From contig CAKQGQ010000016.1 in the NCBI GenBank assembly GCA_934233735.1, forward strand, positions 1 to 51,762: 51,762 nucleotides of DNA, given 5' to 3'. Shown one piece after another: positions 8,719-15,462 of this stretch. The stretch comes from an uncultured Clostridia bacterium. GTDB taxonomy: Bacteria > Bacillota > Clostridia > Peptostreptococcales > Anaerovoracaceae. Each line of letters opens with the position of its first letter. Position 1 is the stretch's first letter. The notes under the pieces are model-generated. The model was not told the DNA's origin, searched no databases, and saw only the letters and a program-made list of their open reading frames with translations. The translations under genes and the position numbers were made by a program.

Positions 8719-9854
8719 AAAATCTCCCTCGTTAATTTTCTCGTCTCTTTGTCGATTTCTAAAATACCCTCTAAATCCAAATTATATGCAGTTTTATGTG
8801 CATCGAGAATACATGCAAGTGTTTTTTCGATGTCCACAAAACGAATTTTCTCTTCCAAAAACGCCGCAACCAAAACTTCGTTTGCCGCATTCATAACCGC
8901 CGGGCAGCTTCCGCCCCGTGCAATCGCTTCATATGCCAGCGAAATACAGCCAAACACCTCCGGATTCGGCTTTTCAAAAGTCAGATTCGAGCCTTCACCG
9001 AAAAAGTCAAGTTCGCGTTCCTCGTTTTTCAGCCTGTCCGGATAGCCCAACGCCAGACTGATTGGAATCCGCATATCCGGCACGCCGAGCTGCGCGATTA
9101 CTGAATTGTCCATAAACTCCACTGCGGAATGCACGATGCTCTGCGGATGTACTAGAATCTGTATCTTTTCCGCTTCCACATCAAAGAGCCACCTAGCTTC
9201 AATCACCTCAAGGCCCTTGTTCATCATCGTCGCCGAATCGATTGTAATTTTCGCGCCCATGTTCCATTTCGGGTGCTTCAGAGCCTGCGCCAGCGTCACA
9301 TTTTCAAGCTGTTCCTTTGTATAGCCCCTGAACGGTCCGCCGCTTGCCGTCAAAAGAATTTTCTTAACCGGTCGGTTTTGATTTCCTTCCAGACATTGAA
9401 AAATTGCGCTGTGTTCACTGTCCACCGGCAGAAGCTTTACCCCTGCTTTCGCCGCGGCATCCATTACGAGTTCGCCTCCGGCAACAAGTGTTTCCTTGTT
9501 TGCGAGCGCAATGTCTTTTCCTGCCTGAATTGCCGCATAGGTCGGCGCAAGTCCGCGCATTCCCATCAGTGCGTTGAGAACCATGTCACAGCCACCCTCA
9601 GCTGCTTCAATCAGACCCTTTTCCCCCCATGAAAACTCCGTCCGCGGAAACTTTCGCATAAGATCGTGGGCGTCCTCTTCACGCTCTGTGACCGCAAAGG
9701 CAGGTATGAACTTTTCAATCTGTTCCTCCAGCTTCTTTTTGTTTTTTCCGCAGGTCAGCGCCTCAACCCGAAACCTGTCCGGATGCGCTTTTATTACCTC
9801 AAGACTCTGCGTTCCGATGGAGCCGGTACTTCCCAATACAGTAATCTTTTTCAT
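8715..9854 (-). CDS. dxr: 1-deoxy-D-xylulose 5-phosphate reductoisomerase
   Basis: This is the second enzyme of the MEP pathway; it makes MEP from DXP with NADPH. The nucleotide-binding motif VLGSTGSIGTQSLEV is at the N-terminus, and conserved segments GNKETLV-like (ANKETLVAGG) and PVDSEHSAIFQC are present. The ATG at 9854 was chosen because GGAG stands 6 bases upstream; an in-frame TTG at 9866 would overlap that site. The protein is 379 aa, normal for the family. It lies 24 bases after cdsA and is translationally coupled to rseP. Confidence 0.95.
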   Translation of the reverse strand: MKKITVLGSTGSIGTQSLEVIKAHPDRFRVEALTCGKNKKKLEEQIEKFIPAFAVTEREEDAHDLMRKFPRTEFSWGEKGLIEAAEGGCDMVLNALMGMRGLAPTYAAIQAGKDIALANKETLVAGGELVMDAAAKAGVKLLPVDSEHSAIFQCLEGNQNRPVKKILLTASGGPFRGYTKEQLENVTLAQALKHPKWNMGAKITIDSATMMNKGLEVIEARWLFDVEAEKIQILVHPQSIVHSAVEFMDNSVIAQLGVPDMRIPISLALGYPDRLKNEERELDFFGEGSNLTFEKPNPEVFGCISLAYEAIARGGSCPAVMNAANEVLVAAFLEEKIRFVDIEKTLACILDAHKTAYNLDLEGILEIDKETRKLTREIL

Positions 9855-9878
9855 CTGTTTCTCCAACTAAACCCTTTT

Positions 9879-10688
9879 TTACAGCAAAACCGGCATTGCC
9901 TTCTGCGCCTCATTTACAAACAGAATGCAGTAATACACCATCGGTGCCGTAAAGAATACGCTGTCAAATCTGTCCAGAATTCCGCCATGCCCCGGTATGA
10001 GGCTGCCGTAGTCCTTGATGCCCATTTGTCTCTTGAATGCCGAAGCCGCAAGGTCGCCAAACTGTGCTACCACGCTTCCAACCACCGAAATAATCATGCA
10101 TTCCGTCATCATGTCCGGAACGACAAGATACGCAAAGATTCCGCAAAAAACAATGCTTCCCAAAACACCGCCGACCGCGCCTTCTTTGCTCTTCTTCGGA
10201 CTCAGATGCGGACAAAGCTTATGCTTTCCGACTGCCATTCCCACGAAATACGCCATAATGTCCGTTCCGAATGATGCAAGGAACACAAGCCATATCAGGA
10301 TGCTGTATTCGCTCCGGTCGATCAGCACAATGTGGAACGGAAAAAGTACACAGTACAGAATTCCAAGAAGAGTTGCTGACATATCCTCAAGTTTTCTTTC
10401 CTCAACATTGAATCCGTATATCATCGACCCCATAACCGCAAGCACAACCCAAAGCAAAATCAAAGACGGAATTCCCGGCGCAAGGATTTCCGCTGCGTAA
10501 AGCAGCACAATCGCCGCATAAGCAAGTCCGTATGCCGGTCTGCTGCCGACTGCTTCATATCCTTTATAAAACTCGTGAACACCGATAAAACTTACGACGA
10601 TGCAGGCTGCCATCAGCAGGTACCCGCCGAAATATACCAGGGCAATCAGCGGCAGCATGATGCATGCCGAAATGATTCTTGTCTTCAT
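9879..10688 (-). CDS. cdsA: Phosphatidate cytidylyltransferase
   Basis: This is the membrane enzyme that makes CDP-diacylglycerol from phosphatidic acid and CTP for phospholipid synthesis. The 269 aa protein has about seven to eight membrane segments and ends with the family signature around KRQMGIKDYGSLIPGHGGILDR (quoted in part: KDYGSLIPGHGGILDR). The ATG at 10688 is preceded by GAGGTG at a 6-base spacing; upstream in-frame codons lack such a site and run into uppS. The gene begins 11 bases after the uppS stop codon. Confidence 0.94.
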   Translation of the reverse strand: MKTRIISACIMLPLIALVYFGGYLLMAACIVVSFIGVHEFYKGYEAVGSRPAYGLAYAAIVLLYAAEILAPGIPSLILLWVVLAVMGSMIYGFNVEERKLEDMSATLLGILYCVLFPFHIVLIDRSEYSILIWLVFLASFGTDIMAYFVGMAVGKHKLCPHLSPKKSKEGAVGGVLGSIVFCGIFAYLVVPDMMTECMIISVVGSVVAQFGDLAASAFKRQMGIKDYGSLIPGHGGILDRFDSVFFTAPMVYYCILFVNEAQKAMPVLL

Positions 10689-10699
10689 GTTTTTCACCT

Positions 10700-11428
10700 C
10701 TATTCTTTCCGTCCGCCGAATCTGCGGCTCCTGTGGCAAAATTCCCCGATTATTTTTTCAAACTCCTCCGGGCTGAAATCCGGCCAAAGCGAATCCGTAA
10801 ACGCAAATTCACTGTACGCCGCCTGCCAAAGCAGAAAGTTTGACAGCCGCTGTTCACCGCTTGTCCTGATAATCAAATCCGGATCGGGGATATTGCCGTT
10901 CTCATCACCTGTATACAGATATCTTGAAATCATTTCCTCATCGATATCTTCCGTGTTAATCCGTCCCGAGGCTGCTTCCTCCGCTGCTCGGCGGGCAGCC
11001 CTTGCGATTTCCGCACGGCTTCCGTAATTCAGCGCGATGTTGAACTGCAGCCCCGTATTGTCCTTCGTCGCATTCACAGCTTTTTCAATGCTCTTAACCG
11101 CAGACTGCGGCACCTTCTCATAGTCACCCAGCATATGCACCTTTACATTGTTTGCTGAAAGTTCCGCAAGCTCGCTTCCCACGAATTTAACGAGCAGATT
11201 GAAAATTCCGCCCACCTCTTCCTGCGAACGCTTCCAGTTTTCGGTTGAAAACGCATATACTGTTAAATACTGGATGCCCAGCACATCCGCTCTTTTGATA
11301 ATCTCCTTCATGGTATACATACCCTGATTATGCCCGCTGAGCCTTGTTACCTTGTTTTTTTCCGCCCATCTGCCGTTGCCATCCATGATGACCGCCACAT
11401 GCCGCGGAATCTTCGCTGATTCACTCAT
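10700..11428 (-). CDS. uppS: Isoprenyl transferase (undecaprenyl diphosphate synthase)
   Basis: This cis-prenyltransferase makes undecaprenyl diphosphate, the lipid carrier for cell-wall synthesis. The catalytic aspartate and phosphate-binding loop are seen in MDGNGRWA, followed by RLSGHNQGM. The C-terminal RTSGEQRLSNFLLWQ motif is diagnostic. The 242 aa length is typical. The ATG at 11428 has GTAGGAGA upstream; the longer open frame to 11473 starts inside a hairpin and lacks a ribosome-binding site. Confidence 0.95.
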   Translation of the reverse strand: MSESAKIPRHVAVIMDGNGRWAEKNKVTRLSGHNQGMYTMKEIIKRADVLGIQYLTVYAFSTENWKRSQEEVGGIFNLLVKFVGSELAELSANNVKVHMLGDYEKVPQSAVKSIEKAVNATKDNTGLQFNIALNYGSRAEIARAARRAAEEAASGRINTEDIDEEMISRYLYTGDENGNIPDPDLIIRTSGEQRLSNFLLWQAAYSEFAFTDSLWPDFSPEEFEKIIGEFCHRSRRFGGRKE

Positions 11429-11445
11429 TCTGTCTCCTACAAAGA

Positions 11446-11471
11446 GTGTGGCTGCAAAAGCACAGCCACAC
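11446..11471 (-). other. Intergenic hairpin between frr and uppS
   Basis: A perfect 9-bp stem GTGTGGCTG/CAGCCACAC (11446-11454 with 11463-11471) closes an 8-base loop in the 81-base gap between the two genes. No T-run follows on the minus strand, so it is more likely an mRNA processing or stability element, or a weak pause site, than a terminator. The uppS ribosome-binding site lies just after it. Confidence 0.5.
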
Positions 11472-11509
11472 AATCATTTCTTCTTATATTTTTCCGCAAA
11501 AAGGCAAAA

Positions 11510-12064
11510 TTAAACTTCCATGATTTCTTTGTCTTTCGCTGCGATGATGTCGTCGATTTCCTTCGTCGTCTTGTCCGTTGCCTTCTGAATATCGTCTAAA
11601 GCCTTCTTCAGCTCATCTTCCGTAATCTCATGGTTCTTTTCAAGTTTCTTCAGCTCGTCGTTTGCTTCTCTTCTGAGATTTCTTACTGCAACCTTGCTGT
11701 CCTCGCCCATCTTCTTTACTGTCTTGGTGAGCTCTTTTCTTCTCTCTTCCGTAACCTGCGGAATCACAAGTCTCACGCATTTACCGTCGTTGGATGGGTT
11801 GATTCCGATATTTGCAACATTGATTGCCTTCTCGATTTCCGCGATGGACTTCGGGTCAAACGGGGTAATCATCAAAGTTCTCGGATCCGGAACCGAAATA
11901 TTCGACAGGTTCTTAAGCGGTGTCGGTGAACCGTAATAATCAACCATGACCTTGTCAAGGAGCGCAGGGTTTGCTCTTCCTGCTCTGACTGTGTTTAAGT
12001 CCTCTTTCAAAATTGATATCGTCTTCCTGCTTCTTTCTTCAAGATTTTTCTTAATGGTTTCCAT
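11510..12064 (-). CDS. frr: Ribosome recycling factor
   Basis: Together with EF-G, this protein splits post-termination ribosomes. The 184 aa length is exactly that of the family. The typical segment VRAGRANPALLDKVMVDYYG and the C-terminal coiled-coil-rich domain are present. The ATG follows AGGAGGAAAAG. It sits 9 bases after pyrH, the standard pyrH-frr arrangement. Confidence 0.97.
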   Translation of the reverse strand: METIKKNLEERSRKTISILKEDLNTVRAGRANPALLDKVMVDYYGSPTPLKNLSNISVPDPRTLMITPFDPKSIAEIEKAINVANIGINPSNDGKCVRLVIPQVTEERRKELTKTVKKMGEDSKVAVRNLRREANDELKKLEKNHEITEDELKKALDDIQKATDKTTKEIDDIIAAKDKEIMEV

Positions 12065-12073
12065 CTTTTCCTC

Positions 12074-12778
12074 CTACTTTATAATCGTTCCTATCTTCTC
12101 GCCCTGAATGGCACGGAGCACATTTCCGTCCTCGGCGATTGCAAACACATGAATCATAATTCCGTTGTCCTTACACAGGGTTGCGGCCGTCAGATCCATC
12201 ACCTTGAGGTCTTTTTCCACAACTTCCATATGCGTCAGTTCATCAAATTTCACAGCATCCGGATTCAGTGCCGGGTCGCTGTCATAAACGCCGTCAATAT
12301 TCTTTGCCAGCAAAATGACATCTGCGTCAATTTCCGCAGCTCGAAGCGCTGCTGCTGTGTCAGTTGAGAAGAACGGATTTCCCGTTCCTGCTCCGAAGAT
12401 TACCACATCGCCGTGGTCGAGATGGCTGAGTGCTCTTCTTCTTGCATACGGCTCTGCGATTTCCTTCATTTCGATTGCGGTCTGTACCTTCGCGTCAACG
12501 CCCAGCGCCAGAAATGCGTCCTGAAGCGCCAGCGAATTCATCACGGTTGCCAGCATCCCCATATAGTCTGCCGTCGCGCGGTCCATATCCTTGCTGGTTC
12601 TGCCTCTCCAGAAGTTGCCGCCGCCGACAACGATTGCCACCTGCACGCCCAGATCGTGAATTTCCTTGACTTCTTTGGCAACCTTTCGGGTCATTTCTTC
12701 ATTGATTCCGAAACGCTGCTCACCCGCAAGCGCCTCTCCGCTGATTTTCAGTAAAACTCTTTTGTATATGGGTTTCAT
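12074..12778 (-). CDS. pyrH: UMP kinase
   Basis: This enzyme phosphorylates UMP to UDP in pyrimidine nucleotide synthesis; it belongs to the amino-acid-kinase family and forms hexamers. The N-terminal KRVLLKISGEAL and IVVGGGNFWRGR segments and the DGVYDSDP segment are typical. The length is 234 aa. The ATG is preceded by GGAGG with a 6-base gap. This is the first gene of an eight-gene operon, with a strong promoter about 35 bases upstream. Confidence 0.97.
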   Translation of the reverse strand: MKPIYKRVLLKISGEALAGEQRFGINEEMTRKVAKEVKEIHDLGVQVAIVVGGGNFWRGRTSKDMDRATADYMGMLATVMNSLALQDAFLALGVDAKVQTAIEMKEIAEPYARRRALSHLDHGDVVIFGAGTGNPFFSTDTAAALRAAEIDADVILLAKNIDGVYDSDPALNPDAVKFDELTHMEVVEKDLKVMDLTAATLCKDNGIMIHVFAIAEDGNVLRAIQGEKIGTIIK

Positions 12779-12811
12779 CCGCTACCTCCGTTCTGCTCTT
12801 CAATCTAAAAT

Positions 12812-12840
12812 ATTATACCACAGCCTTACTTATATCACAA
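12812..12840 (-). promoter_or_regulatory. Sigma-A promoter of the pyrH-polC operon
   Basis: On the minus strand TTGTGA (12840-12835) and TATAAT (12817-12812) are 17 bases apart. It stands downstream of the terminator that ends the radical SAM operon and upstream of the pyrH ribosome-binding site, so it should be the main promoter of the eight-gene operon. Confidence 0.75.
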
Positions 12841-12867
12841 GAAATTCTTTGTGATTCAGGGAACGAA

Positions 12868-12909
12868 AAAACCTCCAAAAGTTCTATATATACAAACTAC
12901 GGAGGTTTT
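12868..12909 (-). terminator. Rho-independent terminator after the radical SAM gene
   Basis: A 9-bp stem AAAACCTCC/GGAGGTTTT (12901-12909 with 12868-12876) with a 24-base loop lies 6 bases beyond the stop codon of the maturase gene. The minus-strand 3' arm ends in a run of T. It closes the peptide operon. Confidence 0.75.
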
Positions 12910-12914
12910 AAAAA

Positions 12915-14309
12915 TTAATATGCATTTGTTTTGTAACCCGGCAGTGCTTCCGCAATCTTCCGCTCGTATCCGTTCTGCCAGAAAAGGCATTTGGACGGGT
13001 CTATGCCGAGCTTGTCTCCCGTGAGTGCCAGCGCAATCGCGCGGCAGCCGCCGTTGCAGTATTCGAAGTGCTCACATCTGCCGCATTTTTCGTTCTTTTC
13101 CCGCAAAGTGCCGAGCGTGGTGCAGACCTCGTCGATGTACGGCCCGAAGGTCAGCAGTTTATCCAGCGGCTCCCTCTTGACATTGCCGAGGCTGTCGTGG
13201 TGCTGCTCATAATAGCCGGACATCTGATGACACGGAAACACATTTCCGTTGGCAGCAACTGCAATCATGCCGCGATTTCCTTTGCAGACAGGAATGCTGT
13301 CACGATAGGTCCCCGCGCAGGAGTTGACCGCCGCTAAGCTGTAGTACTCGGTCTGTGGGTACAGGCTGCCAAACTGCCAAATCGTCAGTACCATGTGGTG
13401 ACTGCCCGCAGCATACTGCTTCCAGATTTCGATGGAAGCATCGTAATATTCTTCCAGGGTCAGCGTCGCATTGCCCGCATTCCGTACCCAGCGCGGTGCT
13501 TCGGTCGTGCGAATCATCCGCATTTCCTCGACTCCCATCGAATCAAAGAGTTCTGCCGTTTTCAGCATGACATCGCTGTTTCGGCGGTTCATGTTCGTCT
13601 GAACCTTCACGCGAAAACCGTTTTCAATGCAAAGCGAAACGGCGCACAGGGCATCCTGCTCCGCGCCCTTGTGATTGCGCATCCAGTTGTGGCAGCCGAT
13701 GCCGTCGAAGGAAATCTTTATCAGCGGCGTGCAGCCGATGGCTTTCATGCGGTCAAGCGCCTTCTGATTGATAAAATGTCCGTTGGTATTCAGTTCCTCG
13801 ACATACATGCCGCGTGCATAAACGCCTTCTAAAATATCAAAAAAATGCTTGTGCAGCATCGGCTCTCCTCCGGTCAGGGTAAAGGCATTGATGCCGCAAT
13901 CGCGTGCCTGGTCGAGCAGCTGCTCTGCCTCCTCCATGCTCCACTCGCTCATCAGCGGCGCATTGTCCGCCGCATTGAAGCAATGAATGCAGTTGTAGTT
14001 GCATTTTCCCGTAATCATCCAGTTCATCGCAGGAAAATAGCGGTTCATATACATGTGTGGACGGTTCCAATCGGAAACCGTCATGGTCTCCCCTTGGGCT
14101 GCTTTCGTGATGAAGCCATTCGCAAGAAAGCGCACCGTGAGCGCGCTTTCTTGTTCATCCGGCAGCTCGTTCCTGCCGTCGCAGGCTGCCAGAAACATAA
14201 ATTCTTCTTCTTTCAGGCCTCTTGCGTTCCGCTCGCCCCGTATGTAATAAGCATAGGGAACCAGCAGCCAGGAACGCAGAGCAATGTTCGGGTTTAACAG
14301 GTAGCGCAT
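12915..14309 (-). CDS. Radical SAM/SPASM peptide maturase
   Basis: This 464 aa enzyme probably modifies one or more of the precursor peptides encoded just upstream. The AdoMet cluster motif is C103-x3-C107-x2-C110 (KCNYNCIHC), followed by the LTGGEPMLH segment. The C-terminal SPASM region has many cysteines (FPCHQ, CGRCEHFEYCNGGC, KCLFW), which fits auxiliary iron-sulphur clusters. The first 80 residues, before the barrel, could be a small winged-helix leader-recognition domain; that is inference from position only. The start follows AGGA at 8 bases, 12 bases after the last precursor. The modification (thioether, C-C link, epimerisation or other) cannot be told from sequence. Confidence 0.85.
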   Translation of the reverse strand: MRYLLNPNIALRSWLLVPYAYYIRGERNARGLKEEEFMFLAACDGRNELPDEQESALTVRFLANGFITKAAQGETMTVSDWNRPHMYMNRYFPAMNWMITGKCNYNCIHCFNAADNAPLMSEWSMEEAEQLLDQARDCGINAFTLTGGEPMLHKHFFDILEGVYARGMYVEELNTNGHFINQKALDRMKAIGCTPLIKISFDGIGCHNWMRNHKGAEQDALCAVSLCIENGFRVKVQTNMNRRNSDVMLKTAELFDSMGVEEMRMIRTTEAPRWVRNAGNATLTLEEYYDASIEIWKQYAAGSHHMVLTIWQFGSLYPQTEYYSLAAVNSCAGTYRDSIPVCKGNRGMIAVAANGNVFPCHQMSGYYEQHHDSLGNVKREPLDKLLTFGPYIDEVCTTLGTLREKNEKCGRCEHFEYCNGGCRAIALALTGDKLGIDPSKCLFWQNGYERKIAEALPGYKTNAY

Positions 14310-14321
14310 CGTGTTTTCCTA

Positions 14322-14738
14322 TCATTTGTAGTTCTTCGGATGGTAACACTCGCGAGGCTGGCATGCCTCGATTGCTTTCATGATCAGCTCTAAAATCGTA
14401 GACCAGAGAGAACCGCTGATGCGATTGGGATCAACGCCCCAGTATCTGCATTGTGCACAGGTACCTTTCAGACCGGCAGTTGACTGTCCTTGCTCGAAAT
14501 GCCTGCATCTGTAACCGCTGGTAGTCTTAAGCCTTCCGCCGCTTGAGTAGCATCCGCCGCCTGCCACATTGTCCAGTTCGTCGTCATCAAGCTCTCCTGT
14601 TTTAGGATGCAGCTGGTCGAAATATAACTTAGCCGTTTCTTCATTTAAATCGATTCCGTTTTCCTTTGCGAGCGCTAAAAGCGCCTCCGGAGATTCTGCC
14701 TTTTTTGCTTTTGCAATCATTTCATTGTTTATTTCCAC
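14322..14738 (-). CDS. Nif11-type leader precursor protein with a six-cysteine core
   Basis: This 138 aa protein starts at GTG (14738), chosen because AGGAGGA stands 7 bases upstream. Residues 7-43 resemble the Nif11-like leader (MIAKAKKAESPEALLALAKE), followed by GELDDDELDNVAGGG (48-62), a double-glycine cleavage motif for a C39 peptidase. The remaining about 76 residues contain six cysteines in the order C, C, CxxC, CxxxxC, plus RYW and a hydrophobic helix-like segment. It directly precedes the maturase gene. The six cysteines make it the best candidate substrate for the radical SAM enzyme. Confidence 0.8.
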   Translation of the reverse strand: MEINNEMIAKAKKAESPEALLALAKENGIDLNEETAKLYFDQLHPKTGELDDDELDNVAGGGCYSSGGRLKTTSGYRCRHFEQGQSTAGLKGTCAQCRYWGVDPNRISGSLWSTILELIMKAIEACQPRECYHPKNYK

Positions 14739-14779
14739 TGTACTTTCCTCCTCATTTTGTGCACTTAATTCATAAATTT

Positions 14780-14998
14780 CTAATCCACAAATCCCATGCA
14801 TCTATCGCACCAGCCGCTTGGGTGAAGGCTTTCTACCATTCTGCCGCAGTGGCTGCAGCGTTCCATTTTTACGCTAAACTGTAATCTTCTGCCCCCGTTT
14901 ACCTGATCCAGTGCATCATCCGTCAGTTCTGAAGATGCGCGATTAATCGTCTCTTCTGCCTGATTCATTTCCTTGTTTGTGTCTTTTCCGTCTTTCAT
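14780..14998 (-). CDS. Small double-glycine precursor with a CxxC...CxxC core
   Basis: This 72 aa protein has its ATG at 14998 after AAGGAGG. The leader (1-36) ends with SELTDDALDQVNGG, which matches the motif in the two neighbouring precursors. The core (37-72, 36 aa) has C48-x2-C51 and C64-x2-C67, a spacing seen in small zinc-binding ribbons; it could equally carry thioether or disulfide links. Codons upstream of 14998 are open but have no ribosome-binding site. Confidence 0.75.
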   Translation of the reverse strand: MKDGKDTNKEMNQAEETINRASSELTDDALDQVNGGRRLQFSVKMERCSHCGRMVESLHPSGWCDRCMGFVD

Positions 14999-15062
14999 AC
15001 TGTTTTCCTCCTTCAATATATTTGCCTTCAATAATGTGATTTAAATAATTCCGTTTTCATCT

Positions 15063-15362
15063 TTAGTACACCTTTTCGATGCCGGACTCATCAACAGTGA
15101 TTAAGCCGATTCTTTCCCCTTTGACGAGATATTGGCAGGATGTATCCCGTGTGCGGATGATGGCCTCGATCACGCCCCGCTCTGTGATGTGGCGTTTCTT
15201 GCCCGGTTCGTTATAGCGAATATCCACAACAGTGCCTACAGGATATTTCAAATTGTTTTCGTAAAGGTAACCGCCGGCTACTTCTGACAGTTCATCATCA
15301 TTTAATTCCCCGTCCTGCTGTGCCTCTAAGTTTTTAGCTTCCATTTCCTTGTTTTTTTCCAT
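15063..15362 (-). CDS. Double-glycine precursor with a beta-rich 68-residue core
   Basis: This 99 aa protein starts at ATG after AAGGAGG. The leader (1-31) ends with GELNDDELSEVAGG. The core (32-99) alternates hydrophobic and charged residues (YPVGTVVDIRYNEPGKK, GVIEAII, YLVKGERIGLITV), suggesting a small SH3-like beta barrel. It has a single cysteine (in TSCQYL). It is the first precursor after the transporter gene; the 100-base gap before it is AT-rich and may hold a secondary promoter (TATAAA at about 15407-15412), which I consider weak. Confidence 0.72.
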   Translation of the reverse strand: MEKNKEMEAKNLEAQQDGELNDDELSEVAGGYLYENNLKYPVGTVVDIRYNEPGKKRHITERGVIEAIIRTRDTSCQYLVKGERIGLITVDESGIEKVY

Positions 15363-15462
15363 TTTGGCTTCCTCCTTTACCCTCTTTGCTTTGCCCTTTG
15401 TCTTTTTATACGAAAGACTTTGGAAAATGGCTAATATTTTTTAGAAAATTTTTCAATATTTC

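Noticed and set aside
15363..15462. Own promoter for the three precursor genes
   Set aside because: A TATAAA is present but no convincing -35 box at proper spacing; kept only as a remark in the gene entry.
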